In this document: positions 10,866 through 22,772 of the stretch, one piece after another
Position numbering within the stretch: position 1 is the stretch's first letter
How the letters are laid out: each line of letters opens with the position of its first letter
NCBI GenBank assembly: GCA_037349315.1
Contig: JBAIAC010000008.1
Span: forward strand, 33,702,001-33,766,000
Source of the DNA: Chelydra serpentina
Taxonomy: Eukaryota; Chordata; Testudines; Chelydridae
Direction of reading: 5' to 3'
Length of the DNA: 64,000 bases
Notes under the pieces: model-generated
What the model saw: only the letters and a program-made list of their open reading frames with translations
The model's database searches: none
What the model was told of the DNA's origin: nothing
Translations under genes and position numbers: made by a program

Positions 10866-11939
10866 TGTCAAAGTCAGGGCCATCTGTCGGATCGCCCCTG
10901 TTTCTTTGTCCAGGGCTCTTAAACTGTCTCTGGTTTCATTTGCCATTATTTCAACTACTGCTTGTAACCTTAGGAGCCTTTTTGCATCATGTGTTACTCC
11001 CCGTAATGGTACTAAGGAACCGCCAGTGGCCTCTTCCCAGGTTAAGGGGCTTATGTTATTTACATGCCATTGGGCATCTGTTAAGTCCCTTCTTTTTCGC
11101 CTGAAATTGCGGAGGCGTTCTCGAGGGAAGGATCCTAGCACTCGGAATTGTGGGAAGAGTCGGGCGGGATAACAGATTCCTGACCAATTAGCTGGTAGTG
11201 CGGTATAAGCTTTGGTCCCACACACCCAGTGGTGGCCTATTAAGGCCGGGAAGGGTCGGTTGCACCCATTTGTCATATAGGTGTTGGCAAAGGAAACGTC
11301 TATGCTTAAACTCTGTACCGTTATTTTTATTTTTAACATTATCTTAATAAAATTTTTAAATCTGTTCCCCAAAGAGTACAGGGTAATTCTCCTTATTAGG
11401 AGTGGTGTTATTTGCATGACATTGAAAATTATATTGTTTTCACTAAGGTTACTGTAGGGGGAACATGAGATTAATTTCTCTGTTTGATCCCAGGTTGAGA
11501 AAAAATTCATATCTCCATACCCGGCCTGCCACCCTTTAGTTTTGTTTGAATAATCCCATACACCATTGGCCACAATATGCTGAAGGCCCCAGCTTTTCCC
11601 CAGATCCAGCCCTGTCCCATTACACACCCAACACCAATGACCTTTTCCCTCCACCACACTTATCCATTTAGATGCATTTATTCCCACCGCTTCCCAAGTG
11701 TCATTGCTGTTCCACATTTTGTTAAATGGACGAGGCCCTCCAGTGAGGTCTGGGGACTTGAGTGGGATAGCCAGGACAGGAACACCAGTTTGAGAGTGGG
11801 CTGGGATGTGGCTGCAGACCCAGCAATTAGAAATATTAAGGGTCTGAGCTATCCACACCTGCTGTTGGATAAAAGAATTGTCATTGTGGTCTCCCCAGAC
11901 CATAAGATACCAGCAGCCGAGGAACAGGCAGAGGTGCAT
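10866..11939 (-). pseudogene. env: ERV envelope, truncated in TM
   Basis: The ORF opens with ATG at 11939 and a short hydrophobic leader. It carries a CWVC motif (residues 39-42), the position and form of the surface-subunit CXXC of gammaretroviral envelopes, several N-glycosylation sequons, and a basic furin-type site (RRKRR) before the TM ectodomain. The TM part ends after a heptad-like stretch: the remaining ectodomain, the membrane anchor and the cytoplasmic tail are missing because env runs directly into the 12-base LTR remnant at 10866. The opening is about 366 codons, well short of a full envelope, with no internal stop. As it lacks an anchor it could not act as a fusogen. Confidence 0.85.
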
Positions 11940-11991
11940 GTTGGAGGCAAGGGTCTTCTGGTTCTCACAACCTCAACTGAGGGAACAGCAG

Positions 11992-14259
11992 TCACAGTTT
12001 TATGCCCACCAGACAGTAGGTGCTAGGCTCGCTACTGCTTTTTTTTTTTTTTTTCCCCGTCGTCTGCCTCTGGCAACCCTTACGAGAGCATAGATTGTAA
12101 GGTATTGCAGACTGTTCTTCTACGTCTTCTTCTGGAGTCAAAATTGACTCTGCGTTGTCCTGAGGTGATGATTGGTTCTCTGGGGATGGTGCCTTCTTAC
12201 ACTGTGAAGCATGTATCCACGCTGCTATGCCAGATAGTTTAACAGCCGTCTGTGTAGTAAGCAGTACCTGATGAGGACCCTTCCACCTGGGCTTCAAGGC
12301 GTGCTTTCGATGATGGTGCTGTACGTAGACCCAATCACCTGGCTCGAGGTTGTGGCAAGCATTGGAGGTGGGTTCTGTGGGCCAGGCGGCTCGAACCTGT
12401 GAATGGAAGTGACTTACAGCTTGCATTAGTCCCTTGCAATATTGAAGGAGCGCACTGTGAGTCAAGTTCAAATCTGGAACGGGAGTAATGGTAGTCATAG
12501 CTCGCATAGGGCGTCCCATAACAATTTCAAAGGGACTTAATTTATGCCTTTGGGATGGAGTGGATCTCATGTCCATAAGGGCTAATGGTAAGGCTACTGG
12601 CCAGCTTAATCCTGTAGAGTCACAAATTTTAGCAAGCTTATTCTTAAGTACACCATTTCGTCTTTCAACTGCACCTGCACTCTGTGGGTGGTAGGGACAG
12701 TGCAACAGGTGTTTGATATGCAATATACAGTCCAGGTGTTGAACAAGTTGTCCAGTAAAATGTGTACCCCGATCACTGGACAGAGTAGCAGGAATTCCCT
12801 TGGCAGGCATAATATGATTTAACAAACATTTGGCAACAGACAGTGAGTCAGCCTTGCGACAAGGAAAGGCTTCAATCCAACCAGAGAATAAACATACCAT
12901 AACCAATATACATTCATATTGTTGACACTTAGGCATTTGTACAAAATCAAGTTGCCAATGCAAGAACGGTGCTTGAGGCAGGCCCCAGAACCCCTGGGCC
13001 ACTTTTACAGGTTTACCAATATTATGGCTTTGGCAAATGGTGTCAGAGAGTGAAACTACAGCGTATCCTGCAAGGAGACCACCTTGGTTGTCTCGAAAAC
13101 AGCAACCATCAGTAAATAAAACAAGGTCAGAGTTAGGGAGAGTGACAACAGAAAGGTCAGCGCGTGGGACGGTGACAGCAGAGACAGTTGTAAGGCAGTC
13201 GTGGGGATCACCGTCATTAGACGAAGGAAGGAGAGTGGCAGGGTTTAACTGAGAACAACGCTGTATGGTGATATATGAAGATGATAGTAGTAAAAGTTTG
13301 TACCTGGTAAGGCGGGCAGAGGAGAGGTGGCCTGTGTTACATTGTAGCAGGAGAGTTTCCACAGAGTGAGGGCCCAGGAGGGTAAGAGGAGAGCGGAGAA
13401 CAAGGGAATCAGACATTTCGACTAGGCGCGCTGCAGCAGCCACAGCACACAGGCAGGGGGGTAAGCCTTGGGCAACAGGGTCTAAAGTGGCAGAGAAATA
13501 AGCCACTGGGCAGTTCTTTTCTCCGTGCATCTGAGTGAGAACTCCAAGTGCACACCCAGATTGTTCGTGGCAGAAAAGGGTAAAAGGCTTAGAATAGTCA
13601 GGCAGTCCTAAGGCGGGGGCAGAAACCAAACCCTGTTTGAGGGAAACAGAGGCAGAATCGGCCTTAGGGGGCCAGGGCATGGGGTCAGGCACAGAGAATC
13701 GAGTGAGTTCCTGGAAAGGTTTTGCAAGGGAGGCATATTGGGGAATCCATTGTCTGCAAAATCCAGCCATGCCTAAAAACTTCCAGACCTGGCGTGGCGA
13801 GTGGGGTTGGGGAAAGCTAAGGATAACTTGGACGCGGGTGGAAGAAAGTGCACAGGAACCCTGGGAGAGGAGAAAGCCAAGGTATGTGACAGAGGCTTGA
13901 CAGAGTTGTAGTTTAGAGCGAGAAGCCTTGTGACCCTTATTTGCTAGGGCAGTAAGGAGCACTAAAGAGTCAGTTTCAGAGGCAGACAATGAAGGGGAAC
14001 AGAGGAGTAGATCATTTACATATTGGACTAGTGTGGACCTGGACGGGAAAACAAAGTCAGCAAGGTCTCGGGCTAATGCTTGGGAAAAATATGACGGGCT
14101 TTTAGTATACCCCTGGGACAGTGTGGTCCATGTGTACTGTTGCCCCTTGTAAGAAAAGGCAAACAGGAACTGGGAGTCAGGGTGAATCGGGACAGAAAAG
14201 AAAGCAGAGCACAAATCAACAACAGTAAAATTTCCTGAGGTTCCCTGGTGTTCTGTCAT
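11992..14259 (-). pseudogene. pol: ERV pol, internally deleted (RT-IN)
   Basis: A 755-codon opening begins inside the RT palm (VDLCSAFF near residue 14), so protease and RT fingers are absent. The catalytic box reads YVNDL (80-84) where YVDDL is expected, changing one of the two catalytic aspartates. The RNase H domain starts (FTDGCC) but jumps in frame to the integrase region ahead of HWQLDF, removing most of RNase H and the integrase zinc finger. The integrase core keeps its D-D-E triad (QLDF, SSDRGTHF, AVERRNG) and a GPY/F-like C-terminal module (KPRWKGP). The C-terminus contains lysines coded by a long A tract (T run near 12037-12055 on the plus strand). Not functional. Confidence 0.92.
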
Positions 14260-14352
14260 TGCTGTGGGACAAAGTAAGTCTGGGGACTGTGGGGCTGTGC
14301 AGACAGGGGGTCTAGCTGGTTGTTTACAGAGCTATTAGGCCGGCAAGGACAC

Positions 14353-15903
14353 TCAATGTCCGGGTTGTTTACAGTAATTACAAACACCCTCACAACCCGA
14401 AAATCCAGTTTCACGGCCCCTCCCGTGACCATGTCCCCCTCCCCGGTACTGTTTACCTTGCCCTGAATAATGCTGTATTTGCAGGGCCATTAACTTTTGG
14501 GAAGGTTGTTCCTCCTTTCCCTTTAGAGTGCAATGGCAGTGTTCTGCCACTGATTGCAATTTATCCATGCTTTCAATCTCCCACCCAACACTTATTCTCT
14601 TTAGCATACTGCCAATAGCAGGTAGGAGGCCATTAACAAACGCATGAGCCAGGGCGCCCTTCCCATTTTCACCCGGTTGCTGTATATCAGAATGTTGCAG
14701 AAAAACATCAGTCAGCCGGGTGCGATAGTCACCTGGACTTTCTCCCTGTTGCTGTTTACAGCAATGTATGGCTGTCCAGTTGGTTTTAGGAGTCCATACC
14801 TGAGGGGTAGCCTCATGTAGGTTTTTAGTTCGATCTTTACACTTTTTCCGGTATTCAGCGTCAGGACCGGTGTTTGGTAAAATAGAATGGTGCTCACTGA
14901 TGGGCCAATTGGCTGCTGTGAGCCATTTTTCATGCTCGCTAGGGATTACAAGTAGCTTGCACAGCTGCAGGAGGTCTGCCTCAGAGGGTTCATAGGTGTC
15001 GCACACTAACAAAAATTCCTCTGCAAATGTGGTAGGATTTTCCAGGGGCTTTGGAAAGCCTTTTAGAATTGAAAGGAGCTCTGAACGAGTCCAGGGTTTA
15101 TAGCTCCAAGTGGGACCCTCTTGTTGGCCCCCAGTATGCAGGATTTGGAGGGGAGCCTGGATAGGTTTAGAGCCAGAGCGTAATTGTTGAGCCCAATCAG
15201 TGTCCAGGCTATCTTCGTATGTATGGGGAAAAACAGAGGGGTCAGGCAGACTGGAGGGTTTCGGCGGAATGGGGGGTTTTTCTTTACGGGTCTGAGTGGT
15301 ACCGGAGGAATGGGCCTGGGCGGTATTGGACGATTCGGACTGGTCTGAACTGGAGACCCCTGGGAGTTGTTGTGACCGCCTATTGATCCGATGCAAGGAT
15401 GCCAGGCCAATTAATGCATCTTCCTCATCGTCATCCCCAAAATTTAACAAGGGGTTTTCTTCGTCCTTTCCCACAATGAGATGGGAATATGAAGGGAGTT
15501 GGGATCAATCCTGGTCTTCTCGGACAACGGGGTAAAGGGGAGCGCTTGGACTGGTGGTGGGAGAGGAGGCTTCTAATAAAGCTTTTAACTTATGATTTGA
15601 ATCTTTGAGAGAGGCAAGTTTTGATTCTGTCCACCTATGATTTGCCTCTTCCCACCACTCCATGAAACAATCAACCTCTCCTTTTGCCAATTAAGTTTTA
15701 GATTGTCCGAGTTTGTCTTTTAAGACGTCTACTCAGTCTTTGTCCCAAGATCCTAACAGTGGCCACTGAATTTTGGGATTCTCCTGAGTTAGCCTAGACC
15801 ATTTTTCCAGAAATTTACAGGAGTCCGGACCCTTCCTAAAATACATAAAATGAGCTGGCGTTCCTTTAGGGAACTGTCCCGACTTAGACATCTGGTTACC
15901 CAT
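14353..15903 (-). pseudogene. gag: ERV gag with three in-frame stops
   Basis: The matrix start is MGNQMSKSG, ATG at 15903, with a glycine-2 myristoylation context. The frame continues through stops at 15735-15733, 15693-15691 and 15507-15505, all in one frame, then a proline-rich segment (PPIPPKPSS) and the gamma-type capsid (PWTRSELLSILKGFPKP). The nucleocapsid zinc knuckle begins CNYCKQPGH but a stop follows directly, so the last cysteine is lost. The next 90 bases lead into pol already inside RT, so a deletion removed the gag end and protease. Confidence 0.9.
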
Positions 15904-15933
15904 ACAGGAGGACTTTACACACCAATCACACAA

Positions 15934-16419
15934 GAAGGAAAATCGGGTTAGTCAGAGCGATGCCCAGTGCAACACACAAAAGGAGCCCACAGGCTACTGC
16001 CTCAATCGCCCTTGCTTTCACACCAAGGGTTTTACCCAAGGTGCGGTGTGGCTGCGATTGTGCAGATTTCACTCACTCAGATCGTGGGGACAGGAACCCT
16101 TTGGTCAGCCGATCCCTGGACGGAGACGGCGCCCAGACTCAAACACACCACAGGGAGGACGGATAGACACAGAGACAAGACAGTCCTCAGTCCGGACAAA
16201 ACACAGAAATAATTACCTGACCAGATTCCTGATGTCAGATCCCGGGATCCCTACCAGAACAGAGTGGGAACCAACAGGTTCAATGGCGTAGACTTCACTG
16301 TGGTCATGCACCCTTCCGTTCTGGTGGAGGACCGCTTGGGCCAAATGCCCAGGTGCCAGCTTGCCACGGCCATCCTAAGAACGGTCAGGAATCACACGGC
16401 CCCAGTGAAGACGGTTGCC
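15934..16419 (-). other. ERV 5' leader
   Basis: Non-coding sequence between the primer site and gag on the minus strand; it would hold the splice donor and packaging region. I cannot define these elements by eye. Confidence 0.6.
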
Positions 16420-16437
16420 ATCTCGGTGAGACCTCCA
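16420..16437 (-). promoter_or_regulatory. ERV primer binding site, tRNA-Thr-like
   Basis: On the minus strand the sequence is TGGAGGTCTCACCGAGAT, starting three bases after the LTR end. It begins with TGG as required and matches about 15 of 18 bases expected for a tRNA-Thr 3' end, from memory. The tRNA identity is tentative. Confidence 0.65.
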
Positions 16438-16440
16438 AAT

Positions 16441-16826
16441 TGTCAAAGTCAGATTCAAGACTCACAAAATTTGTCAGACCACTCTGTTTATTAGCAAAGT
16501 GCTTTGCCAATGCACCCAGATATGTGAGTCCCAAGCAAAGGCACAAGCTATCTTATATATACAGATAAGAGGAGACAAACTTAACAAAAGGGAGCAGAAA
16601 CTGACAAATATACATACATATCTTATTTGCATACTAACTTTTACCAATATCCTAGCTCAGTAGGAGCTCTTAAGCTCATTAGTTTAAGAGGACCCATTGT
16701 CTCACACCTTAATGTTTCTCTTCCTGACAACTATATTTCAACAAACCTTTCTCCTGTTTAAAGCAACAGACAGCAAGAATTTCTTTATTGAATTATAATT
16801 ACAATATAATTCATTCTACTTTCACA
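16441..16826 (-). repeat. ERV 5' LTR, 386 bp
   Basis: Ends are TGTGAAAG and CTTTGACA when read on the minus strand (TG...CA). It contains a TATA-like box (16553-16561) and, about 60 bases downstream in the minus sense, an AATAAA polyadenylation signal (16492-16487). It is directly followed by the primer site. The outer end abuts the 4-bp duplication TGGG (16827-16830). Confidence 0.88.
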
Positions 16827-16842
16827 TGGGCCAGTCCTTATT

Positions 16843-17262
16843 CATAGACTCATAGACTTTAAGGTCAGAAGGGACCATTATGATCATCTAGTCTGACCTC
16901 CTGCACAATGCAGGCCACAGAATCTCACCCACCCACTCCTGCAATAAACCCCTAACCTATGTCTGAGCTATTGAAGTCCTCAAATCATGGTTTAAAGACT
17001 TCAAAGTGCAGAGAATCATCCAGAAAATCCTCCAGCAAGTGACCTGTGCCCCATGCTACAAAGGAAGGCGAACCCCCTCCCAGGGCCTCTGCCAATCTGC
17101 CCTGGAGGAAAATTCCTTCCCGACCCCAAATATGGCGATCAGCTAAACCCTGAGCATGTGGGAAAGACTCACCAGCCAGACACCCAGGAAAGAATTCTCT
17201 GCAGTAACTCAGATCCCACCCCATCTAGCATCCCATCACAGGCCATTGGGCATATTTACCTC
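16843..17262 (-). mobile_element. CR1 LINE 3' end fragment (antisense)
   Basis: In reverse complement this matches the 3' portion of the CR1 copy at 32517-33128: shared blocks include GATCGCCATATTTGGGGTC, TCCTCCAGGG.AGATTGG and AGGTCAGACTAGATGATCAT. It ends in repeats of a TCTATGAG-like unit (16843-16860 on the plus strand). Only 3' UTR-type sequence is present. Confidence 0.85.
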
Positions 17263-17779
17263 TGGCTCCACCCTGGTTCCATGGCCCACTGGGGATATTG
17301 GTTGTCATCTCCTTCACGGAGCCATGAGCATGGGTGCGTACCCGGCGTGGTTCATAACCTCCCCAACACCTGTTCCTTTTGTGGTGAGAGGGAGACCCTG
17401 GGAGAGGGAGTCCATTTACACCAAGTGTGCCAAGTTGCAGCCCCTCTTCCAGCTCCTCCAGAACCTCCTCTTCTGGTTCTGGTTGCACTTCTCCCCACAC
17501 CTCCTGATTTACACACACTGTATCTGTGGCCCCACAAAGTTGTGAGACCTCCTTGTCAACCTCCTCCTGGCCATCCACCATAGTAGTAGGAGGAAGTTGG
17601 ACGTGGGATTGCTCTGCGACTGGGGGGCCTACTTCTGATCTTTCCTCAAGTTACATCTCCAGGCAGAGTTCCTTTGGGCTGTGTCTACTGGCTCCCTGGA
17701 CACCTTCAACGAGCAGTGGGCGCTGTCCAGGGTTCTCTGCTGGGTGTCCCCCTCTGGATCCCTGATTTTTAACCTGTGA
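17263..17779 (+). pseudogene. C-terminal end of a second LINE ORF2, frameshifted
   Basis: Pieces in different frames read as one protein tail: GHIYLWLHPGSMAHWGYWLS, then CSFCGERETL (a zinc-knuckle-like cysteine pair typical of LINE RT C-termini), then CAKLQPLFQLLQNLLFWFWL and HFSPHLLIYTH. It ends with AEFLWAVSTGSLDTFNEQWA and a stop at 17777-17779. The family looks like an L1/Tx1-type vertebrate LINE but I cannot fix the name. At least two frame changes make it non-functional. It begins where the CR1 fragment ends. Confidence 0.7.
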
Positions 17780-18110
17780 GCCTCACTCATGTCCCTGTTT
17801 TTCATTTGTTGTCCCTTGAACTTATTTGATGTGTAGATCTGGTGGCTCCTCCCATTAGGCTAAGGGAAGAGGTCTTTAGATGTGGCCGTTGTCTGCCCAC
17901 CCATCCCCAGTCCTTCAATAGGTGCTCCTGTTCCTACTTGATTTCCTGGTGTCTGATTTGTGCTTCTGACCAGTTTATCTCCTGTTTATGGACTCCTGGT
18001 ATGCTGACCCAATTGACTCCTGACCCAATTGTGACTATGAACTTTGTCTCTGATTACTAGTTCTGGCTGTCCACAACTTGTGCCATCTGTCATGGCAAGA
18101 ACTTACCTTG
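17780..18110 (+). other. Probable 3' UTR of the LINE fragment
   Basis: GC-moderate sequence following the LINE stop; no ORF. Its limit near TTGCAACC (18118) is a guess. Confidence 0.3.
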
Positions 18111-18119
18111 CAACCTATA

Positions 18120-19500
18120 ACCAACTCAAAAGATAAAGGAATGAGGGAACTTTAAAAAGTGCATATATACTGTGATTTTATATTTTTACTTCATACTCTG
18201 TAAGATAAAGAACTAGATCTTCAGCTGGTGGAATTTGATGTCATATCATTGAGGTCAGTGGCTCTATGCTTATTTGTACCAACCGAGGATCTGGCCTTCA
18301 AAATATGATGGCTAAAGTTTGCCTTTAGTTGTTTGCACAGCATTTCTGGTGAAAACTGAGATTTTTCTTCTCCTTTTGCCGCAGCATTTGATTGGCTAGG
18401 TGCATTGGAATTGATCCAATGCCCACTGAAGTCCATTGCTTTCAATGGACATTGGGTTGAGTGCATTGTTTTTAACATGAGCTATGCACCTTCTTCTGAA
18501 TAATCAAGTGTTGGTAATTGATGAAGCCAGGATACTGGTTTATCAATTATCCAGTAAGAACTGTGCTTGAGGTCTAAAAGCAGAGTTTGACAGCTAGGCA
18601 ACATTTTGAAAGATTATTGTTATACCCAGTAATATGTTCTTCTGTAGCTCATGCACATAGCAGGAGAGTTTTAATAAATTCCATAGACAGGGATTGTCTG
18701 GATACGTGGAACAAGATCTGCATGTTGTTGTGTAAGAATCATTGAATTGCTATAAAGGACGGAAATATGATTTGAGTGAACTGTGAAATTTTTTTCTCAT
18801 TAGATTTGCTGTTTTTTTTGTTGTATTACAGGATTGTAGGATGCAAATATCAATATATTTTTTCTCCTGATTACGATCCCATTAATGTACATGACCATTA
18901 TAAACCATACACATTTTCCAGATACCATATTTACCATTGTCAATGGCAAGTGAAGTTTGTAATCAACATCTCTAGTAATTTAAGAAAGATATTACACTGT
19001 TATGTACAGAAAAACAGGAGGAAATGTACAAACTGCATCTCCAGAAACTCTTGTTAAATAAAGAGATTTGGAACTAGTACAGTGTAAATCTGGTGTAATT
19101 TTTAGGACATATTTACTATAGTCTTTCAGTTAAGTGACATAATTCCTTCAACTAATGCCAATGGACATCTTTATAAATTATGGTTCATCTCTGATTTTAA
19201 ATTGTCTTCTAGACTATGAAGGGAATATATAATCCCTATGAAAGTTTTATCTTCCAGCGTCACCCAACTTGTTCTATGTATTCACCCTCCTCTGACAAAA
19301 CAAAAAAGGAACATGGACTACTACATCAGTCATCCTGGGCCAAACTGTGGCACTGAGCCCTGCATTGGTGGGAATTGTGTGGTTCTGTATCACTCCCTGT
19401 ATGGTGGTATGGCATGGGAGACATTCGGATCTTACCAGTGTGTGAGAGAGTGTACAAACTACTGTACCCCTTTAAGGAGTGCAGCACAGTAGGCCAGGAA
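18120..19500. other. No recognisable feature
   Basis: AT-rich, with short random ORFs only. Confidence 0.5.
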
Positions 19501-20780
19501 ACTGACCACTATAAGATGGGGTGATGCTTGCACAGCCAGACTTCACCTGCTCCCTGTCTCTCTATGATGATTTCAGGAACCTGTACAACTTTTGAATTCT
19601 GGTCGATATTATGAAGTAGTTACTTTGAAAATGACTGTATTGTTGAATATACCCATGTAAATGTGGAATTCACTACTGCTGACAGTGCTGTGAGCACATC
19701 TCTGGCAGCCCAGGGCCAAAGGTTGGTAACTGTCTCTTAAATGGTCACCTATTCAGGTGGCTACGCCTGAATGACAAGGGCCGTAGGCTGGGAAAAACTA
19801 CCTCCTCCAATTTATCTGTAGGGTGGGGGTTTAAAAGCTGGGGTTTAAAAAGGACTGACAGGGGAAGGCTTTGGAAAGACTAGGTATGGGGCAGGAGAGT
19901 GGAAGAGAAAGGCATGCTTTTGTGGCTGGACGGCTAGTTTAACTGTGTGACCAACCAAGGTCTGAGCAAGCTGACCTAGAGACAGGGGCTCCATAAGTGG
20001 AAGATAAGCCAGGTGCTGCAGGAGAAGAATCCTGGATGTTCCCAGAGGACTCTGACCCAGCCCAAACTATGCTCTGGAGTGGCGAGGAAACTCAGGCAAG
20101 GGAATGTGTGCAGGTGTGATGATCTGGGAATATGTTTGGACCATTTATGAATTATTTGTGAAACTGTGACCCATGTGTGTCTCTGTCAGGTCGCAAACTA
20201 CATTTTGCCTGAGCAGCCTTTTGCCTTCTTTATCATCTGTCTACATCCAGGTTGAGTTGAGATCCCAGAGTCTGGTGCCAAGGGAATAACAAAAGAGAAG
20301 AGCTGAAGTTAAGTGTTTTGACTACTGAAGGTAACTGCTCTAGATAAAGGATGAGCTCCCTACCCAGGGGAAGTGATTTAGTGTCGGGAGGTCACCTGGG
20401 CAGGCAATGAAATCATCTGGCAGGGATCTTTGTTCATGCAGGGAAGCTGGCAAAGGATGTCACTTGACCCAGGAGTTTTAAAAGGGGCAGAAGCTGGTGT
20501 GCTCAGGGGCCATTTTCTCCAGTCCATGAGGGACATAACACTGACCATGTGATATCTTGCCTACCTGGATACCGATAGTTCCTAGAGAGGGGTGAGATAG
20601 AAAGGGATATGCAGGTAATGTTTATTGTTTTGTATGAGCTGTATTCTCCTGTGCTTTGTATGATTAAGTATGAAAGAGCTTAAAGGTGTTAGACTGTGCA
20701 AAATGTATCAGCACATGTTCACGGCTTCACAGCTGCTGTGTGTGTCTCAAGGGAGTTAAATTGTAAACCAGAAGCTTCAC
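19500..20780. other. Unclassified, possibly old LTR sequence
   Basis: Composition is moderately GC-rich and resembles the tandem units that follow, but no termini, primer site or ORF was found. Confidence 0.3.
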
Positions 20781-20792
20781 AGAGTTAGGGTT

Positions 20793-21480
20793 GAGTTCCA
20801 GGAGAGGGAGTTATTTAAGTACGGAGGAGTCTGAAGGGCCAGTGCCGAACGCAGAGGGGGTAGGCAGCTGGACAGCAGGTTGGAGGGGGAGACAGATAGA
20901 TGGTCTGTGCCCTGAGAGTATGGGGCAGTAACTAGACTCCATTCGGGCTCCAGGGACTTTGAACACCTGGGGATCCCGATCAGCAGAGGTGTGGCTTTCC
21001 CTCACAGCAGTCCTAGTGGGTGGCCAGGAGGGGGTACTTGCTAGGAACTGTGGCAGGAGGGTTTATTTTTGTCTTGATCACTGTATTTCTTGTGCTATTA
21101 AAGAGCATTGGTATTTTAGAATCCTGTGCAAAGTAGCTTATTGTGTCTGTTATGTGTTACACCTGCTATGTGCCCTTGAGGAATGAACCTATGAACCCAG
21201 AGCACCCACTGGAGTTCTGGGAGAGGGGATATCTAAACAATAGAGAAATCTGAGGGGTCAGCACTCATCCCAGGGGCTAGGCAGTTGGACTGTGAGGTCT
21301 CAGCTTTCAGGAGGGAGTGATAGATAGAAGATCTGCACCCCAAGAGTGTGTCTAGAGACCCCAAGCTAAGGGCAGTGCATGCACTCTGTTTAGACTCTAG
21401 AGATTTAAAGTGCATGGTAATTCAGCATTTGGATCTCCTCACAGCACTTTGGTGAGTGTCCTGGGTGGGGGACAGCTCAA
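20793..21480. repeat. Diverged tandem repeat, period about 419 bp
   Basis: Two aligned units start at 20793 (GAGTTCCAGGAGAGGG) and 21212 (GAGTTCTGGGAGAGGG). They share GGAG.CTGA.GGG, AGGCAG.TGGAC and GATAGATAGA.G-type blocks in order. A further weak unit may lie upstream of 20793. Heavily diverged, so old. Confidence 0.65.
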
Positions 21481-22119
21481 CTAAGTCTGTGACACCTTCA
21501 TCAACTTCTTTCTGATTAGTTGATCCAGGGGGTGCATCTTGATAGTAGTCTATGTGCAGCCCTACGTGCAGGGGCTGCAATTCTGGCTGGCATTTACTTG
21601 GGCTCTGCTAAGGGTGGAGACTTCTTACATTCGCCCCAATACTGTGCAGCCATGTAAGGGATAATTGCCATCTAATCCACAATTTAGAATATCACCATCA
21701 AACTCAATCCGTGGCTGGGGTCCCCAAACATAGCTAGAGAACAATTAGAATGACTACAGCCAATGGGAGGAAGCTAAAGAGAAATATCATGATGGAAATG
21801 ATGGTGTATGTAGTCAGAAGCAATAGTGAGTGTGAGACTCACTTCAGCAAAACTCCCCCAGCTGACTGTGGCAGGTAAATCTCAGTTGGTGATAGGTGGC
21901 AAATAAAAATAGTACCCAGCTTAACTACGAGGAGGGAGCTGTCCTTACGTTCTGGGGCATCCAGCATTTTCAAGAGCAGATTGCCCATTTCTATATATCA
22001 GACCCCTGGTGCTTCCACTTGTGCATTAGGTAAAATAAATGAAGAATACACCGTGTGTGGCCACCTGCCAAAACTTTGGTTTAAAGTGATGTGTGCAGCA
22101 CTACATAAGAAGATTGTAG

Positions 22120-22772
22120 CAGACGCAAGGGTGGAACTGAGGTCTGGATCCCTAAAGAGATTTAGGCAGTGCAACATCTAACTTTTAGGCACCTATAAAA
22201 TCACTGCAACAACAATGAGATCCTCAAAGCCTGAGTTAGGCACCTAGATTCTCTCTACAATGAATGGGGAGAGAGAGGTGCCTTAGAATGCATTCCACAA
22301 ATGCCAGCGTGCTACTTAAAGGAGGCCAATGGGAGATGCCGATGACAGGGGCGTATCCTAAGCCTTGCCCCTGTTGCAGAGTTTAGTGCCTAAGTATGGG
22401 CTACAGGATGGCACCTGTTTTTCCTAGAGATACATGAATGGGACCTCTTTCCTGGAGTCAGGCACCCAAGTTGTTTCTTATGAAAAAGAATAAGGAAGGC
22501 ACTTAACACTACACAAAACAGGCTAGCAATAGGGTTGAGTTGAATTGAGATGGCTCTCCCTTAAAGCCTTTAGCTCAGTGGTTAGGATGCTTATCTAGCA
22601 TGGAGAAAGTCCCGGTTCAATTCCCCTCTCTGCTAAAGAAGGGATTTCACCAGGGTTCTGCTACCTCTCAGGTGAGTAACCTGGCTATTGGCCTATAGAG
22701 TGATTCTCACTCTCTCTGGACCAATTTCTATTCAGTTATTTAAAGCTGAATAACTTCAAAAAGAGAGACCGA
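22120..22772. repeat. Composite repeat with tRNA-like module
   Basis: Contains repeated TTAGGCACCTA-like words and a tRNA-like stretch at 22565-22625 with an A-box (TAGCTCAGTGGTTAGG) and a B-box (GGTTCAATTCC). The acceptor arms do not pair, so it is not a functional tRNA. Related copies: 23071-23290, 27705-27900, 29345-29880, 53690-54500. Confidence 0.55.

Larger units (their letters stand above)
10866..16826 (-). mobile_element. Gamma-like endogenous retrovirus, 3' LTR deleted
   Basis: Read on the minus strand the order is LTR (16826-16441), primer site (16437-16420), leader, gag, pol, env. A perfect 4-bp duplication TGGG flanks both ends (10862-10865 and 16827-16830), as in gammaretroviruses. 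The 3' LTR is absent: only 12 bases identical to the LTR terminus (TGTCAAAGTCAG, 10866-10877) remain, fused into env. All genes carry lesions: three stops in gag, loss of protease and RT fingers, a missing RNase H/integrase junction, and a truncated env. Confidence 0.9.

Noticed and set aside
22565..22625. Possible tRNA gene
   Set aside because: A-box and B-box are present, but acceptor and T arms do not pair into a cloverleaf; it lies inside a repeat.
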